64,000 nucleotides of DNA from Planococcus citri (lineage: Eukaryota > Arthropoda > Insecta > Hemiptera > Pseudococcidae). The stretch covers positions 3,348,001-3,412,000 of the forward strand of contig NC_088681.1 in NCBI RefSeq assembly GCF_950023065.1. The letters run 5' to 3'. Below, piece by piece: positions 46,775-58,230 of the stretch. Numbering within the stretch: position 1 is the stretch's first letter; every line of letters begins with the position of its first letter. The notes beneath the pieces were generated by a model that searched no databases, was not told the DNA's origin, and was given only the letters and a program-made list of their open reading frames with translations. The position numbers and the translations under genes are program-made.

Positions 46775-47530
46775 ATAAAGAATTGGGACAACAAAATCCA
46801 AGAACTCATACCAAAGAAAAAACAGGCATTTAGAAAATTCCCGAGCACAAAAAGTGAGGTTGATGGTGAAGAATGTCGAAAACAGTTGGAAAAAGTCAAG
46901 AGAAAGTCTAGGAAATTACAGAGAGAGAGCACTGGGAAAATTACATCACATTCCTGGAGCATGACACATACAAGTTACTGCCAAAGGTGTATAAGATCAT
47001 AAGGAGAATTCACACAAATTTCAACGGAAGAGTGGGTTTGCCAAAAATTAAAATCAATGATGCAAAGGAATATTTTGAAGAACTCTGGAGTGATGAAAAT
47101 GCACAAGATACAATGATAGAAGATGAAATTGGAGAAACAGAAGACAGAATTTCATTTAAAGAGCTACAAGAAGCTTTGAAAACAGCAAAAAATGCAAAAG
47201 CTCCAGAAGAAGATGGCATACCAACAGAATTGTACAAATATGCAAGTGGTGAATTTAAAAGAAGACTGCTGGAATTCATAAATAGGATGTACCATGAAGA
47301 AAATGTACCTGAAGAATTCAAAACAGTAATTTTAATACCACTGTTCGAGAAAGATGATATGTCAAACCTGAAAAACTACCGAGGAATAAGTCTACTCAAC
47401 ACCTGCTACAAGATATATGCGAAAATACTGGCAAAACGACTGGTAGAGCATGCAGAAGAAAAGCTGTCAGAAAGTCAAAACGGATTTAGAAAAGGAAGAT
47501 CATGCACTGACGCAAGTTACCCAATTGACA
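46775..47530 (+). pseudogene. RTE-like RT, N-terminal half
   Basis: After the stop, NWDNKIQEL and a Lys-rich stretch lead into an open segment from 46987: KTAKNAKAPEEDGIPTELYK, then FKTVILIPLFEKDDMSNLKN, YRGISLLNTCYKIYAKIL and QNGFRKGRSCTDA, the conserved blocks before RT motif A. Conserved sequence ends at CTDA (about 47515), where the nested element begins. Confidence 0.85.
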
Positions 47531-47584
47531 AAATGGTCGCTCTCCTAAGTCCGTTTACAAGGAAATCTGAGCGAAATGTTGCGA

Positions 47585-47832
47585 ATTCGCCCTCATTATG
47601 GCGTTAAAATGAACTTTCGCCCAACATATGACGCAAGTCAAGATAGTTCGCACTCTTCATGGCGCTTGAACAAAATATCACCCAACACATAGGCGCAAAT
47701 TGTAAAAATTCGCTCTGCATTTGGCGCTTTAATAAATTATCGCGCAACATAAGGGCGAAAATTATGAAAATTCGCCCTACACTTGGCGCTATAATAAATT
47801 GTTGGGCATTTCTCTGTCGCCTACGCCAATCT
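47585..47832. repeat. Tandem repeat, 62-bp period, four units
   Basis: 'TTCGC(C/A/T)CT..' marks start at 47585, 47647, 47709 and 47771, exactly 62 bp apart. Each unit continues with TGGCG(C)TT and CGC.CAACA. A degraded continuation with inverted GGGCGAATTTTC follows at about 47836. Confidence 0.85.
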
Positions 47833-48851
47833 GCAGGGCGAATTTTCAAAATTTGCGTCCATTATTGGGCGATTGTTTGTTTTAGCGCCATGAAGTGGGC
47901 AAATTTTTTTATTTGTACTCAGATTTTATGGAATTTTTTCCGTTACGTTTAAATCAGTGTTTGATGTACCATGCATATGCTTACACGTGTTACGCATTTG
48001 TGTAGGGACAGTTCAAAATATTTTATGTTTTTTGAATGTATTTTTTGTGAATGTGCGGATATTTGATCGTGTATTTTCATTTGTGAATGACTTGTGTATA
48101 ATTATGCGATTATCAGTGTATTCGTGACAAATATTCGCTAAAATTAGAAATGTGTGGTGACGTCAATATCCGGTTGTTTGTTAGCATTACCGATTATCTA
48201 CTGATAACTTCGCATTTCTAAACTGATCAACTGCTTACGATTATGAGACTTAATAGTTGTCCATTGAAATTACATAATATAAACGTGTGTTGTGTGTTTG
48301 TGCTGTGTACTAGAAATGAATTTTTTTAAATGTGTCAGTATTATGGGTAATATGTTTTCCAATCAGTGCAGTGTGGGATTGATTTTATTTTTTGAATAAA
48401 AAAAGTGTAAATTCAATGTTGAGTGTGCCCAAAGTGATTTTTTGATATGTGATCGTGTGATACTTTAAGATTATTTCCATTTAAGTAAATGTTTTGCTCC
48501 GGCACCTTCTCCTAGGGCTGGTGGCGTGACTGCTCTCCTATGTGAGGTTCTCCAAATTTTATGGAATTGGCTGAATTCAGTTTTTAGTTTTTGGGCAGGT
48601 TGGGATTTTGGATATCTTTGGCTAAAGAAAAAGCAAGTGTGTAGTGGGCTGAGGTACGAAATGAGGTTAGTGTGTTGAGTGTGAGAGATTGCAGCGAGTG
48701 TGAGGGGATTTTATTGAATGATGCGTTTCTTTTTCGATTTATAAAAAAGTTCATTTGTATTGTTCAAAACATAGTCAAAATGCGGGTCATTATTTAAATA
48801 ATGAATCACTGTAACGGAAAAGTAGGCGAAAAACTCCTTCAAAAACAGCAG

Positions 48852-49074
48852 GGCGAAAACGATGGCGACATTTTGACACAGTTTTTGAGTGCGTACGAGA
48901 GCGCATCCAATTTTACGCCAACAGGGCGCGCGCGGGCGTATCAAAAACAAGAGAGCGCATCAAAAATACGTGCGTGCAGAGCGAAAATTTTGATGCGCGC
49001 TCCCTTGACGTAAAATTGGATGCGCCTTCCTACGCGCTCAAAAACAGTGTCAAAATGTCGCCATCGTTTTCGCC
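48852..49074. repeat. Near-perfect inverted repeat, ~80-bp arms
   Basis: GGCGAAAACGATGGCGACAT at 48852 pairs with its complement ending at 49074. Pairing continues through 'tttgacac.gtttttgag.gcgta' and 'gcgcatccaattttacg' to GC-rich GCGCGC near the loop (about 48930 and 48995). Few mismatches. Confidence 0.9.
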
Positions 49075-49127
49075 AAACTTTTTTAGCGCTCTTTTGTCAA
49101 CAGGGTATACAGTAAAACTACTGATGT

Positions 49128-50200
49128 AAAAAAGGATCGAATACAACCTAGAAGCACACATGTGCTTCATAGACCTGGAAAAGGCATACTATGATAGGGT
49201 CAATAGAAAAGTCCTAAGAGATGAAGAAATAATATATACCTAAAATAAAATGAGAAAGGTAATAAACAGCATATATGAGAACACTAGAATAAGAGTACAA
49301 ATTGGAAATAAACTCTCAGGACAAGCAGAAATAAACAGAGGAGTTTGTCAGGGATGCCCACTGTCATCCCAGTTGGCAAAAGGGCATTTTTCAGACAGTA
49401 CATCTGACTAGGGATATCAACAGTACTATTTGCAGATGATCAAGCAGTGCTAGCCAAAAATGAAGATGACCTACAGAGATCAATGTACGATACAATCTAA
49501 CAAAGACATCAGAAAAATATGATATGAGAATATCATCAGAAAAAAACAAAAACAATGGCCTTCAAAGGAAAAGAACCAGTAAGAAGCAAGATTGTAATTA
49601 ATGGAAAAATCATTAAACAGGCCAATAATTTCAAATACCTGGGAAACACGATGAAGTAGATGTTGGTGGAAAGATTGCAAAGTTCCTGAGGGTCACAGGA
49701 CACAGGACTGATAAGTAGGACCCTGAGAAGCAGTAGGTGCAAAAAGAAACAAGATTGAAGGTGTACAATACCCTAACAATACCAATGATGACTTATGGAA
49801 GCGAGGTATGGGCACTGAAGAAATCTGATGAAAGAATAACGACAGCAGAGATGGAGTTCATGAAAACGGCAGGGGTGACTCTCAGAGACAGAGTCCCATC
49901 TGAGAAAATAACAGCAGATCTCGGAGTGAAGCCAGTCATGAAGAAGATATAGCAGTATAGGAAAGATTGGAGAAATCATGTCAAAAGGATGGAGGAAACA
50001 AGATCACCAAAACAGGTCCTCCAATATGCACCAACGGGAAAGAGAAGCAGAGGGAGACCAAGGAGGAAACTCACTGATACCTCAGGCTCATCCTCAACAG
50101 GTTCCACACTGTAGCAGACAGGCCAACAGGCCTACCGCTGAATCAAAAAGTGAGTTTCAACAACTGACAGTTGTTATGCTGATACTTGGGGTGTAGCCTA
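49128..50200 (+). pseudogene. RTE-like RT, C-terminal half and tail
   Basis: RIEYNLEAHMCFIDLEKAYY (motif A), then IRVQIGNKLSGQAEINRGVC and QGCPLSSQL (motif B), TVLFADDQAVLAKNEDDLQ (motif C, FADD) and NFKYLGN (motif E) occur in shifting frames. These are followed by RLKVYNTLTIPMMTYGSEVW and a Lys/Arg-rich tail (KRSRGRPRRKL). There are several stops and small indels. Confidence 0.8.
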
Positions 50201-50230
50201 CTCGCCTGAATTTGTCTGTCTGAAGGGGAG

Positions 50231-51169
50231 GGGAGATGAGACCCCTAATTTGGCACGCCTTTGGAATTGATTGATGCTTTGAAACTTTGATATATTGCTG
50301 AGAGAAAATGGGGTAACTAAACACAATCTCACGAAGCTCAAATTATTGACACATATCTTTGAGGTAATTTTACACCTTTTTAATTTTGATCTTCTGTAAT
50401 AAATTTCGAGAGAAAGACAGATGATCGCGCCAATTCTTACCCCTTCCACTTACAATTAGCTAATTGCGCGAACTAATTTCAAGATCAGCAACAACTATAA
50501 CGTAGGTAATGATAATTTGTAAAATAAACTCGACTCTGCGATGTATCAGCAGGTTGTAAGTCAGGGCTAATCAAAGCTCGGTATTCGGATTAAATGTACC
50601 ATAGATGAGAGTCGCGGGTGAGGCGTCTCGGGTTCGGCCTAAAATATATAATTCATAGCCTCGTAGCTGTATGTACGAAAGCCGCCAACGCAACGCAGCG
50701 TCGTCGTAGCCACAGCAATAACCCTAGAAGAGATCGGATTCCACAATTTTGTGGACATGAAAACCTCATTTTAAAGGAAGTTACATCATGCTACGGCTTG
50801 TACTACGAGTAACCGAGATAAGGAGGGGCACGAGGTGAGGCGAGGTGAGGTGGGGCGAAGCGCGAAGACCCTTTATAATTCGCATTTGTGAAAAGGCGAC
50901 ATTTACGCTTGTTAAATTGTTCCGGTTACCCAGCGAGCAACCAGACATTTACAAGCTTTTCCACTAATCATCCGCCTACCTACTGAAAGTCTCCGGCTTC
51001 GCGTACCATTTCCTTATAGTCGGTAATATCTGCAAAATTCCTGCGAGGCGAAGCAGACGAAGGCGTTGTGATACGATATTCGAGGTTATGACCAAAATAG
51101 GAGCTTATGAAGTACATACTATGTGGATTTTCTAATTAGGGAACCAGCTGATGCTAAAATTCATTTTCC
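50231..51169. other. Unique sequence, no gene supported
   Basis: CG-containing DNA with a GAGGCGAGGTGAGGTGGGG purine tract near 50833-50860. No convincing exon. Confidence 0.45.
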
Positions 51170-53110
51170 AATTTTTGACGAATTTTGAAAATTCAGCCAG
51201 AAAAGTGAGACTATTTCACAATTTTTTGTTGATGAAGTTGGAATTTTTGGCAATTTTTGACATGTTTAAGTTAGCATTTTTAGCAACTTTAGACAAAAAA
51301 AAATAAGATTTTGACAATTTAGCAAAAAGTAGAGCTTTTTTGGTAATTTTCAACAAAACGAACCTTTTAAGCAATTTTTGAATAAATATGACACTTTTCG
51401 GAATTTTTTGCAGAACAACGACAATTTTTCAAAAAATTTTGGTAAAGAAAAAACGTGAAACTTATTTGCTATTTGTGGAAAAAATGTGAGACTTTTTGGA
51501 TTTAGGTCAACAAGGCGAGACTTTTGGTGGAGAAATTGTGACATTTTGGAATTTTTTGCGAACAAAAGCGACAATTTTCAACAATTTTTGGGAAGAAACG
51601 ACATTTTTTGGCAATTTTGACAAAAGCCGAGCTTTTTTGATGGTTTTGGCAAAGTATGAGAACTTTTGAAATTTTTGACAAAAAACGAATTTCAACTGAA
51701 AAAAATAAGACTTTTGGACAATTTTTTAAAAAAGCGAGAAATCATGTTTTTTTTTGCAAAAAAAATGCAATTTTAGCAATTTTATTTAAAAACAAGACAT
51801 ATTTGACTCTTTTGGCAAAAAGCAAGATTTTGACAGTTTAGAATTTTTTTGCAATATTTGATAAAAAAGAGCGACTTTTAGATAATCTTTGAAAAAAAGA
51901 GAAACAATCGTTAGCACCTTTGCTTGTTGTTGAAAAGCAAAAATTTGATAATTTTAGAAAAAATCAGCAATTTTTGAGAATTGTTGACAAAGAAATTATG
52001 TTTTTTTTTCGAAAAGTGTGAGTTTTTTTTTGCATTTTTTAGGTTAGAAAACAGTGTTTTCTTACAACTTTTTGTCAATTTTAGCAGAAAATGCGAGATT
52101 TCTTGGTTGCTAAAAAAATAGAATTTTTGGCAATTTTGACAGAAGCAAGAAGCAGAGCTTTTCCTACGGTTTTTCGCAGAATGTGGCAATAATATGAAAA
52201 TTTTGGCAATTTCTGGTAAAAAAGACAATTTTTAGGAAAAACCGAAACTTTTTGGACAATTTTTCCAAGAAAAAGAGGCCCTGTTTATTTTATTGAAAAA
52301 CGAGAAATATTTGATTCTGTTTTGGCAAAAGCTAAACTTTGACGGTATCAACAAAAAAAACAGGATTTATTTGCAATTTTTGATAAAAAAAAGTGAGATT
52401 TTCAGATAGTTTTTGAAAATACTTAAATCGTTAACACTTTTGCTAAAAAGTAGTGGAATTTTTTTGCATTTTTTACGTAAAAAAACAAGAATTTCTAATT
52501 GCTTTTGACAATTTTAGCTGAAAAATCTAGATTTCTTGATTGCTAAAAAACTAGAATTTTTGGCTATTTTGACAAAAGCAGAGCTTTCCTAAGCTACTGT
52601 TTTTCGCAGAATGTGGCAACATTATAAACATTTTTGCAATTTCTGAAAAAAATCAAATTTTTGGGAAAAACTGAAACTTTTTGCACTCAAAAAAAGTGAG
52701 ACATTCTGTTTCTATATATTTCACTATTTGTGGCAGTAATCAAAACTTTGACAGTTTCAGCAAAAAGCAGGACTTTTTGACAACTTTTGATGAAAAAGCG
52801 AGAATTTCAGATAATTGTTGATGAAACAAAAAAAAAAATCGTTATCAATTTCGCTAAAAAGTGAGAATTTCTGTTAAAAAACACAATTTTAACAATATCA
52901 GCAAAAAGCAGACATTTTTGAGAATCATTAAAAAAGAAATTTATAGTATTTTTCCGCAATTTTTTCGGAAAATGAGTTTTTTTTTTTACATTTTAAGGCT
53001 TTCTGGCAATTTTAGCTGCAAATTTAAAGCAAGATTTCTCAATTGCTAAAAAACTAGAATTTTTGCCAAAAAGCAAACTTTTGTACAATTTACAATTTTT
53101 CCCCTCAAGA
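51170..53110. repeat. ~1.9-kb degenerate minisatellite (TTTTTGGCAATTTTGACAAAA type)
   Basis: Irregular 30-45-bp units combining 'tttttggcaattttgaca', 'aaaagcgagactttt' and variants through the whole interval. A larger block recurs at about 51920-52260 and 52440-52700 ('gcagagctttcct.cggtttttcgcagaatgtggca'), indicating higher-order duplication of ~430 bp. The ORFs rich in Lys, Asn and Phe are by-products of the repeat. Confidence 0.8.
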
Positions 53111-53130
53111 TTGTATGAATAAATTAAATG

Positions 53131-53648
53131 TTTGACTTTTTTTGGAAATTTGGTGAGGGGGGGTGCTAAAAAGTTGTGGGGGACCTCAAAAGACAATAGG
53201 AAAAATTTGGGGCCCCAGACTTCTCCCAGAACTTTGCAACCGCGGTTCAAAATTTTGAAATTTTCAAAAAAATCAAAATTTAAAAAAAAGTATTTTTGAT
53301 TTTTTTTATGTTTATTGGTCCAATTATGCCTATTGAGTAGGAAAAAGTCATTTTCAATCGGTTTTTTCACTTTATTGGCGATTTTATCCCGCTTTTAAAG
53401 TAGGCAAAAACAGCTATTTTCAATTTATGTATTTAGCGATTCGTTTTGATTTTTACAAATTTGTTAGGTATTCATTTAAAGTCTAGGATGCCTTTTGTCA
53501 CCATATGGCTTGAAATGACCCCTCCCCTACCTCCCTCCACCTCCAGAGATTCTCAAGTCTGGGGCCCCAAATTTTTCCTACAGTCTTTTGAGGTCCCCTA
53601 ACAACTTTTTAGCACCCCCTCACCAAATTTCCAAAAAAAGTTAAAGTC
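53131..53648. mobile_element. MITE-like element with ~95-bp terminal inverted repeats
   Basis: Left 53131-53230 and right 53553-53648 are inverted copies: GACTTTTTTTGGAAATTTGG, GGGGGTGCTAAAAAGTTGT, GGGGACCTCAAAAGAC and AAATTTGGGGCCCCAGACTT pair with their complements. The 320-bp interior is AT-rich and non-coding. Confidence 0.8.
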
Positions 53649-55370
53649 GGCCCACCTCAGTACCTACTTACTTTAGGAGTTTCATCTAAAGAAATTTTAC
53701 CATTCTTATCCTCCTATGGCCTTTTTCGACTAAGGCGTTTTACTAAACACCCACACACCTATGAAAATCCTATATAGCATCATAGTACAAAACAGACGAG
53801 TTCATCCGTATACCCATGAGCCAAATTTATGACACACCATACATCTGGGATTTTATCAATGCATCCGTCGAGATTACTCAACGTTGGTCTAGTGCGACGA
53901 TGCTACGAGTACCTACGAATAAAATTCTCGACTAGAAAGTTGACACTTATGTATGTGGAGAGGAATAAGAGGAAGAAAAATAACATCTCAACTTGCGAGG
54001 TTTTTGCCTCGACGACGTCGACACGACGCGGAAAAAACTTTATAACGCGGTGAAAATGATTCTCGGGCTCGAGAGAGCAAATGAGAAGGGTAGAAAATTT
54101 TCGTATATACAAAGAAAACATATTAAGTAAACACATGTTATTGCGAAAGTTTTAACGTTTAAACATTACTCATCCGTGGTCCATTATTGTCTGTCGAAAA
54201 GCTCGTTCTCGTTGTCATTTTGGTTGTTTTAAAACTTTACCGAGGAGCTGTGTGCGGTTGCGACGTGGTAGCAGGCTGCAGCATTGTCTTGGTATTGTAA
54301 GTGTACAGTTCGCGTTTAACAACTTAAGCACCGAGTTAGCGTTGAAATTCCGATAAAATGACTATAGTTTTTTCTTTTTCTACGTTGTTTTTTTTTCTTC
54401 TTTATCTTCCTATTTTATATATTTGTGGACTAAACTCTTTTCTCATTCTCGTATAATAGGAAAAAGTGTACACTTTGGTTATCTTTTCGCATGCACTGCA
54501 TTATCATCTGTGCCTGCCTGTGCCCTGTTCAGTGTATTCTCTTATACAATTGTACGATCAGTAGACAGAGGTACGTATGTACATCTAGCTTAAGGTGAAA
54601 CAATACAAGCGAGCATTTGTTCCGGGTGTAACAATGCGGTTCGAGATGATGTATTTTACAAAATCCTATTCGTTTACGTATATTATTATTACGTATACAC
54701 GGAACTCGCAGGGATAGAGGTGGAGGTACCTGCGTTAAATATATGATTTGTAGCTTCGCCTCTACCTACGTTACGATATAATCCCGTTTCACTCGGTCAT
54801 CCTCCCTATACCATGTACCATGTATATTGTATCCTGTGTAAAAAGCACACGCAGTGAGATAGAAAGTTGAATCATAACCGAGTGGATTACCGCAACAACA
54901 GTGTCCTGTGTCCACGTGCCCGACACGACGCTTATTCTTTATTCCATCGGGTATTTTAATAGTATTTTACCGATACGTGTGCGACTCGACTCGGTTATAC
55001 GTCGCGGTCATATTTATTTTCCCTCAGGACCTAACGATTAAAAATCTTGCTCTTTTTTAATGATAAATGTTGCCGATAGGGAATAATCGTTGACGATTTT
55101 CAATCAAAATAGTTTATTCTGAAAAATCACACTTGCTGGCTCGAAATTGCTCCGAAGTCGAAGCCAATTGGAAGAGAGAGGGATGACACAATTTTTTTTC
55201 AAACTGAAAGAGCAGAGGATACTGATAAATCATATCTACATAAGAAACAAAAATTTGCGAATACGCAAACTCAGCACCTTCGAAAACCTCACCATGGTGA
55301 GCCATATACGTCGTATATGGAATTTCCTTCCTAATTTGGAAAATTTTAGTAACACTGGTGAGGAGGGGGA
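53649..55370. other. Unique sequence, no gene supported
   Basis: CG-containing intergenic or intronic DNA. Short ORFs lack domains or splice support. Confidence 0.45.
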
Positions 55371-55375
55371 GGGTC

Positions 55376-55836
55376 AATTCACTTTCTTGGAACAAATTTT
55401 ATAAGGAAGGGATTCTGCGCCAGGAGCATTTTTCCAATTAGATTTTCAACCGTTGCCAATCGGCTCGGGAGGACAGAAACAGGATGTAAACTAAATTACA
55501 GGTTACGTTAACTCGATCCAAATTTGATTTTTTTATAATTCTCTATGTGGTATTTTTCTCTTATCTGCGAAAAAAACTGGCACCGATAGCCCCCCCTTTT
55601 CGGTTAAAAAATGAAAAAAATGAAGAAAAAAACTTCAATTTATGAAAAAATGTTTTGTTTCTGCATTAAAATAAAACATGTCTTTCGATCCGGAATTCTG
55701 CGCCAGGAGCACGATGTGATACATTCTTTTTTGAAACAGGACTATCAGATTTTACGCGAATAATGTGAAAATTCACTTTCTTGGAACAAATTTTATGAGG
55801 AAGGGATTCTGCGCCAGGAGCATTTTCCTAATTAGA
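55376..55836. repeat. Direct repeats of a TTCTGCGCCAGGAGCA-bearing block
   Basis: The ~65-bp block 'tcactttcttggaacaaatt...aaggga' plus TTCTGCGCCAGGAGCATTTT occurs at about 55376-55440 and 55770-55834, 394 bp apart. A third, shorter TTCTGCGCCAGGAGCA lies at 55695. Confidence 0.75.
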
Positions 55837-56042
55837 TCGAAAAACTCAAAAAAAAAAAAATCAATTCACCAAAATTATTCGTTTCTGTGTCGGAATTTTT
55901 CTCAATAATCCACTTTTTAAAAAAGAACCACCCTCTTCCCAGTTGAAAAAATCCAAAAAAACTGAGAATATACTTATACTTACATCAAAACTTTACTAGG
56001 GAAGTTTTTTTGAAAATATCTCATTTCTACATTAAAATACTT

Positions 56043-57279
56043 ACAAGGGAACCTCTTGAGGTGTCACACTCCGATTTGAACGAGACCGCAATTTTTGGAA
56101 AGAACAAAGTCTAAAACCCCCAAAACCAAATTTTCAGCTGCCCAAGTTCATTTTTCGATTTTTGGCGAATTTTTGAAAATTCAAAATTGACTGTTTTTGG
56201 TGATTTATGCTTTTTTAAAAAAAGTACGTACTTGATCAATAAAAATGGTCAAAATAAGTCCCAAAACTAATATTAATTACCCAAATCCAAATTTCACTAT
56301 TTCCAGCCATTGTGGAGCCTCCAGCGCGATTTTTAAATTTCTCCAGAATTTTTAATTTGCTCCAGAAGGCGTGAATATGAAGTTGGGCAGCTAAAAATCG
56401 AGTTGTATATTACACTCGATATGTTGAACGAGTTTATCCACATTTGAGCCAATTTTGAGAGTGGCACCTCAAAAGTGGCTTTTGACCAGCTTTTTGCAAA
56501 ATTGAAAAATCCAAAAAATCAAAAGTTTGCCGTTTGTGTAGAAATTTTCTAAATTCACGCGAATCGTTGTATTTTGTCCGAAACTAACCCCCCAAATCCA
56601 AATTTCACAATTTCCAGCCATTCTGGAGCCTCCAGCGCGATTTTTCAATTTCTCCCGAATTTTTAATTTGCTCCAGAAGGCGTGAATATGAAGTTGGGCA
56701 GCTAAAAATCGAGTTGTATATTACACTCGATATGTTGAACGAGTTTATCCACATTTGAGCCAATTTTGAGAGTGGCACCTCAAAAGTGGTTTTTGACCAG
56801 CTTTTTGCAAAATTGAAAAATCCAAAAAATCAAAAGTTTGCCGTTTGTGTAGAAATTTTCTAAATTCACGCGAATCGTTGTATTTTGTCCGAAACTAACC
56901 CCCCAAATCCAAATTTCACAATTTCCAGCCATTCTGGAGCCTCCAGCGCGATTTTTCAATTTCTCCAGAATTTTGAATTTGCTCCAGAAGGCGTGAATAT
57001 GAAGTTGGGCAGCTAAAAATCGAGTTGCCTATTATACTCGACCTGTTTAACGAGTTTATCCACATTTGAGCCGATTTTGAGAGTGACACCTCAGGAGTGG
57101 TTTTTTGACCAGCTTTTTTCAAAATTAAAAAATCCAAAAAATCAAAAGATAACCGTTTGTGAGAAAATTTTTGAAATTTGTGCGAATCGCTGTATTTTTT
57201 CAAGAACTAACCCCCGGAGCGCAAATTCTACCATTTCCAGCCTTTTTGGAGCGAGGGTGACACTGATAAAGGAATTTTG
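56043..57279. repeat. FB2-related block with three 311-bp tandem units
   Basis: Begins CAAGGGAACCTCTTGAGGTG like the FB2 terminus, then shares the FB2 arm. 'tttccagcc' marks at 56300, 56611 and 56922 give an exact 311-bp period. Units one and two are almost identical; unit three is more diverged. No right-hand inverted arm is seen before the LTR element starts. Confidence 0.8.
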
Positions 57280-57668
57280 TGTTGACACCTTCGACTAGTA
57301 ATTTAGTTTACTTGACTCGAAATTGTCCAAATAGGTCCCTATCCTATCTAAGCTCGCGAATGATACTCATGAAGACCTATTTACACGTTTACCTATCTTC
57401 AGACACGCGATATAACGAATAAATAACAACACGTTTCAGACAGAACTGTTTGTAATTGATATTTAAAACAATATAACGCACAACACATTAACATTTACGC
57501 GAATTCGCAAAAGAGATATACCGTTAGTATAAATCGACCACATTAACCTATTCTATAAATTTGAATACACGTTACCGTTCCCAGAACGCCCTATACCTAA
57601 CCGCAATGCTAAGCATATCTTGACGAACTAGGTCTTGGGCATGGTTTACTAGTCCAACGTTACATTAA
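57280..57668 (-). mobile_element. Probable 3' LTR of the minus-strand retrotransposon
   Basis: Lies 3' of pol on the minus strand. On that strand two purine-rich tracts (GGAGGGAGGG and GGAGGGGA, 57680-57715) precede a TGTAACGTTGG start, and the block ends GGTGTCAACA at 57280, giving TG...CA ends of ~385 bp. An AGTTA...start a few bases earlier is also possible. Confirmation needs the matching 5' LTR, which is beyond the right edge. Confidence 0.4.
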
Positions 57669-58230
57669 CTAGAAGTCCCCTCCAAGTAATAATTTCCCTC
57701 CCTCCTACGTAGGAAGATGGGCCACATTTACTGTATCATATGCCCCATTCGTGACCCACAAGGTAACCCCTGCGAGCCCCGAAATGGGACACGGATCTTC
57801 AAAAATACGTAAATTGGTACCTTCGGTCTAATGGTCCAACCATTCCCTCTGCCCCTCCGTATCCCATCTTGGAGAGAGTGGGAGGGAACAAAGGGAAAGC
57901 TTGCTTGGTCAACAAATAGGTATTAAAGAATTCTCGCTATGTATCCCAACTCCATACACCATTGGATTTCTCCAAGAGCATAGGCAGTTGAACTTACTAG
58001 CACAGAAACTCCCCAAAAACCTACTCTCACAATTTGACACGAAACTTCAAAATAATGCAACTCTATCGAAAATAATCTTTCTAAAATCCCATAAGTCTCA
58101 TGCTCTCGAATAAATTAAATTTCAAAACCCATGTTATCGAAATATTTCATCTGACATGTAATAAAAAAAAAAACAGAACCTCAAATACCCACTTCAAAAT
58201 TGTAACCAGTTTTTTCCAAGCCTAGTCCGT
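57669..58230 (-). other. Retrotransposon 3' internal region, integrase remainder missing
   Basis: On the minus strand no continuation of the integrase is readable in any frame. Purine tracts that could serve as polypurine tracts lie near 57680-57715. It probably represents 3' untranslated sequence joined to pol by a deletion. Confidence 0.4.

Larger units (their letters stand above)
47524..49104. mobile_element. Non-autonomous GCG-motif element nested in the LINE
   Basis: Separates two RT halves that are contiguous in relatives. Putative termini are inverted: TTGACAAAATGGTCGCT at 47525 against the complement of AGCGCTCTTTTGTCAA ending near 49100. It contains four 62-bp direct repeats (47585-47832), an AT-rich middle and a strong ~80-bp palindrome near its right end (48852-48930 with 48995-49074). 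No transposase or Rep ORF. Because the host sequence at the left junction is itself variable, the boundary may be off by ~15 bp. Confidence 0.65.
45960..50230 (+). mobile_element. Decayed LINE, RTE/CFDP2-like, split by a nested insertion
   Basis: Endonuclease, RT and C-terminal blocks typical of RTE-like LINEs (often annotated 'craniofacial development protein 2-like' in animals) follow one another on the plus strand. They are interrupted by stops, small indels and a ~1.6-kb insertion near 47524-49104. After the insertion the RT reading resumes (RIEYNLEAHMCFIDLEKAY). The element cannot be active. Exact 5' and 3' ends were not determined. Confidence 0.85.

Noticed and set aside
56916..57203. 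Two similar predicted peptides (here and at 6571-6822) sharing 'NSIFSCPTSYSRLL'
   Set aside because: Both are translations of the FB2 repeat unit on opposite strands, in a sequence that also repeats non-coding blocks; no splice or start context. Similarity comes from the DNA repeat.
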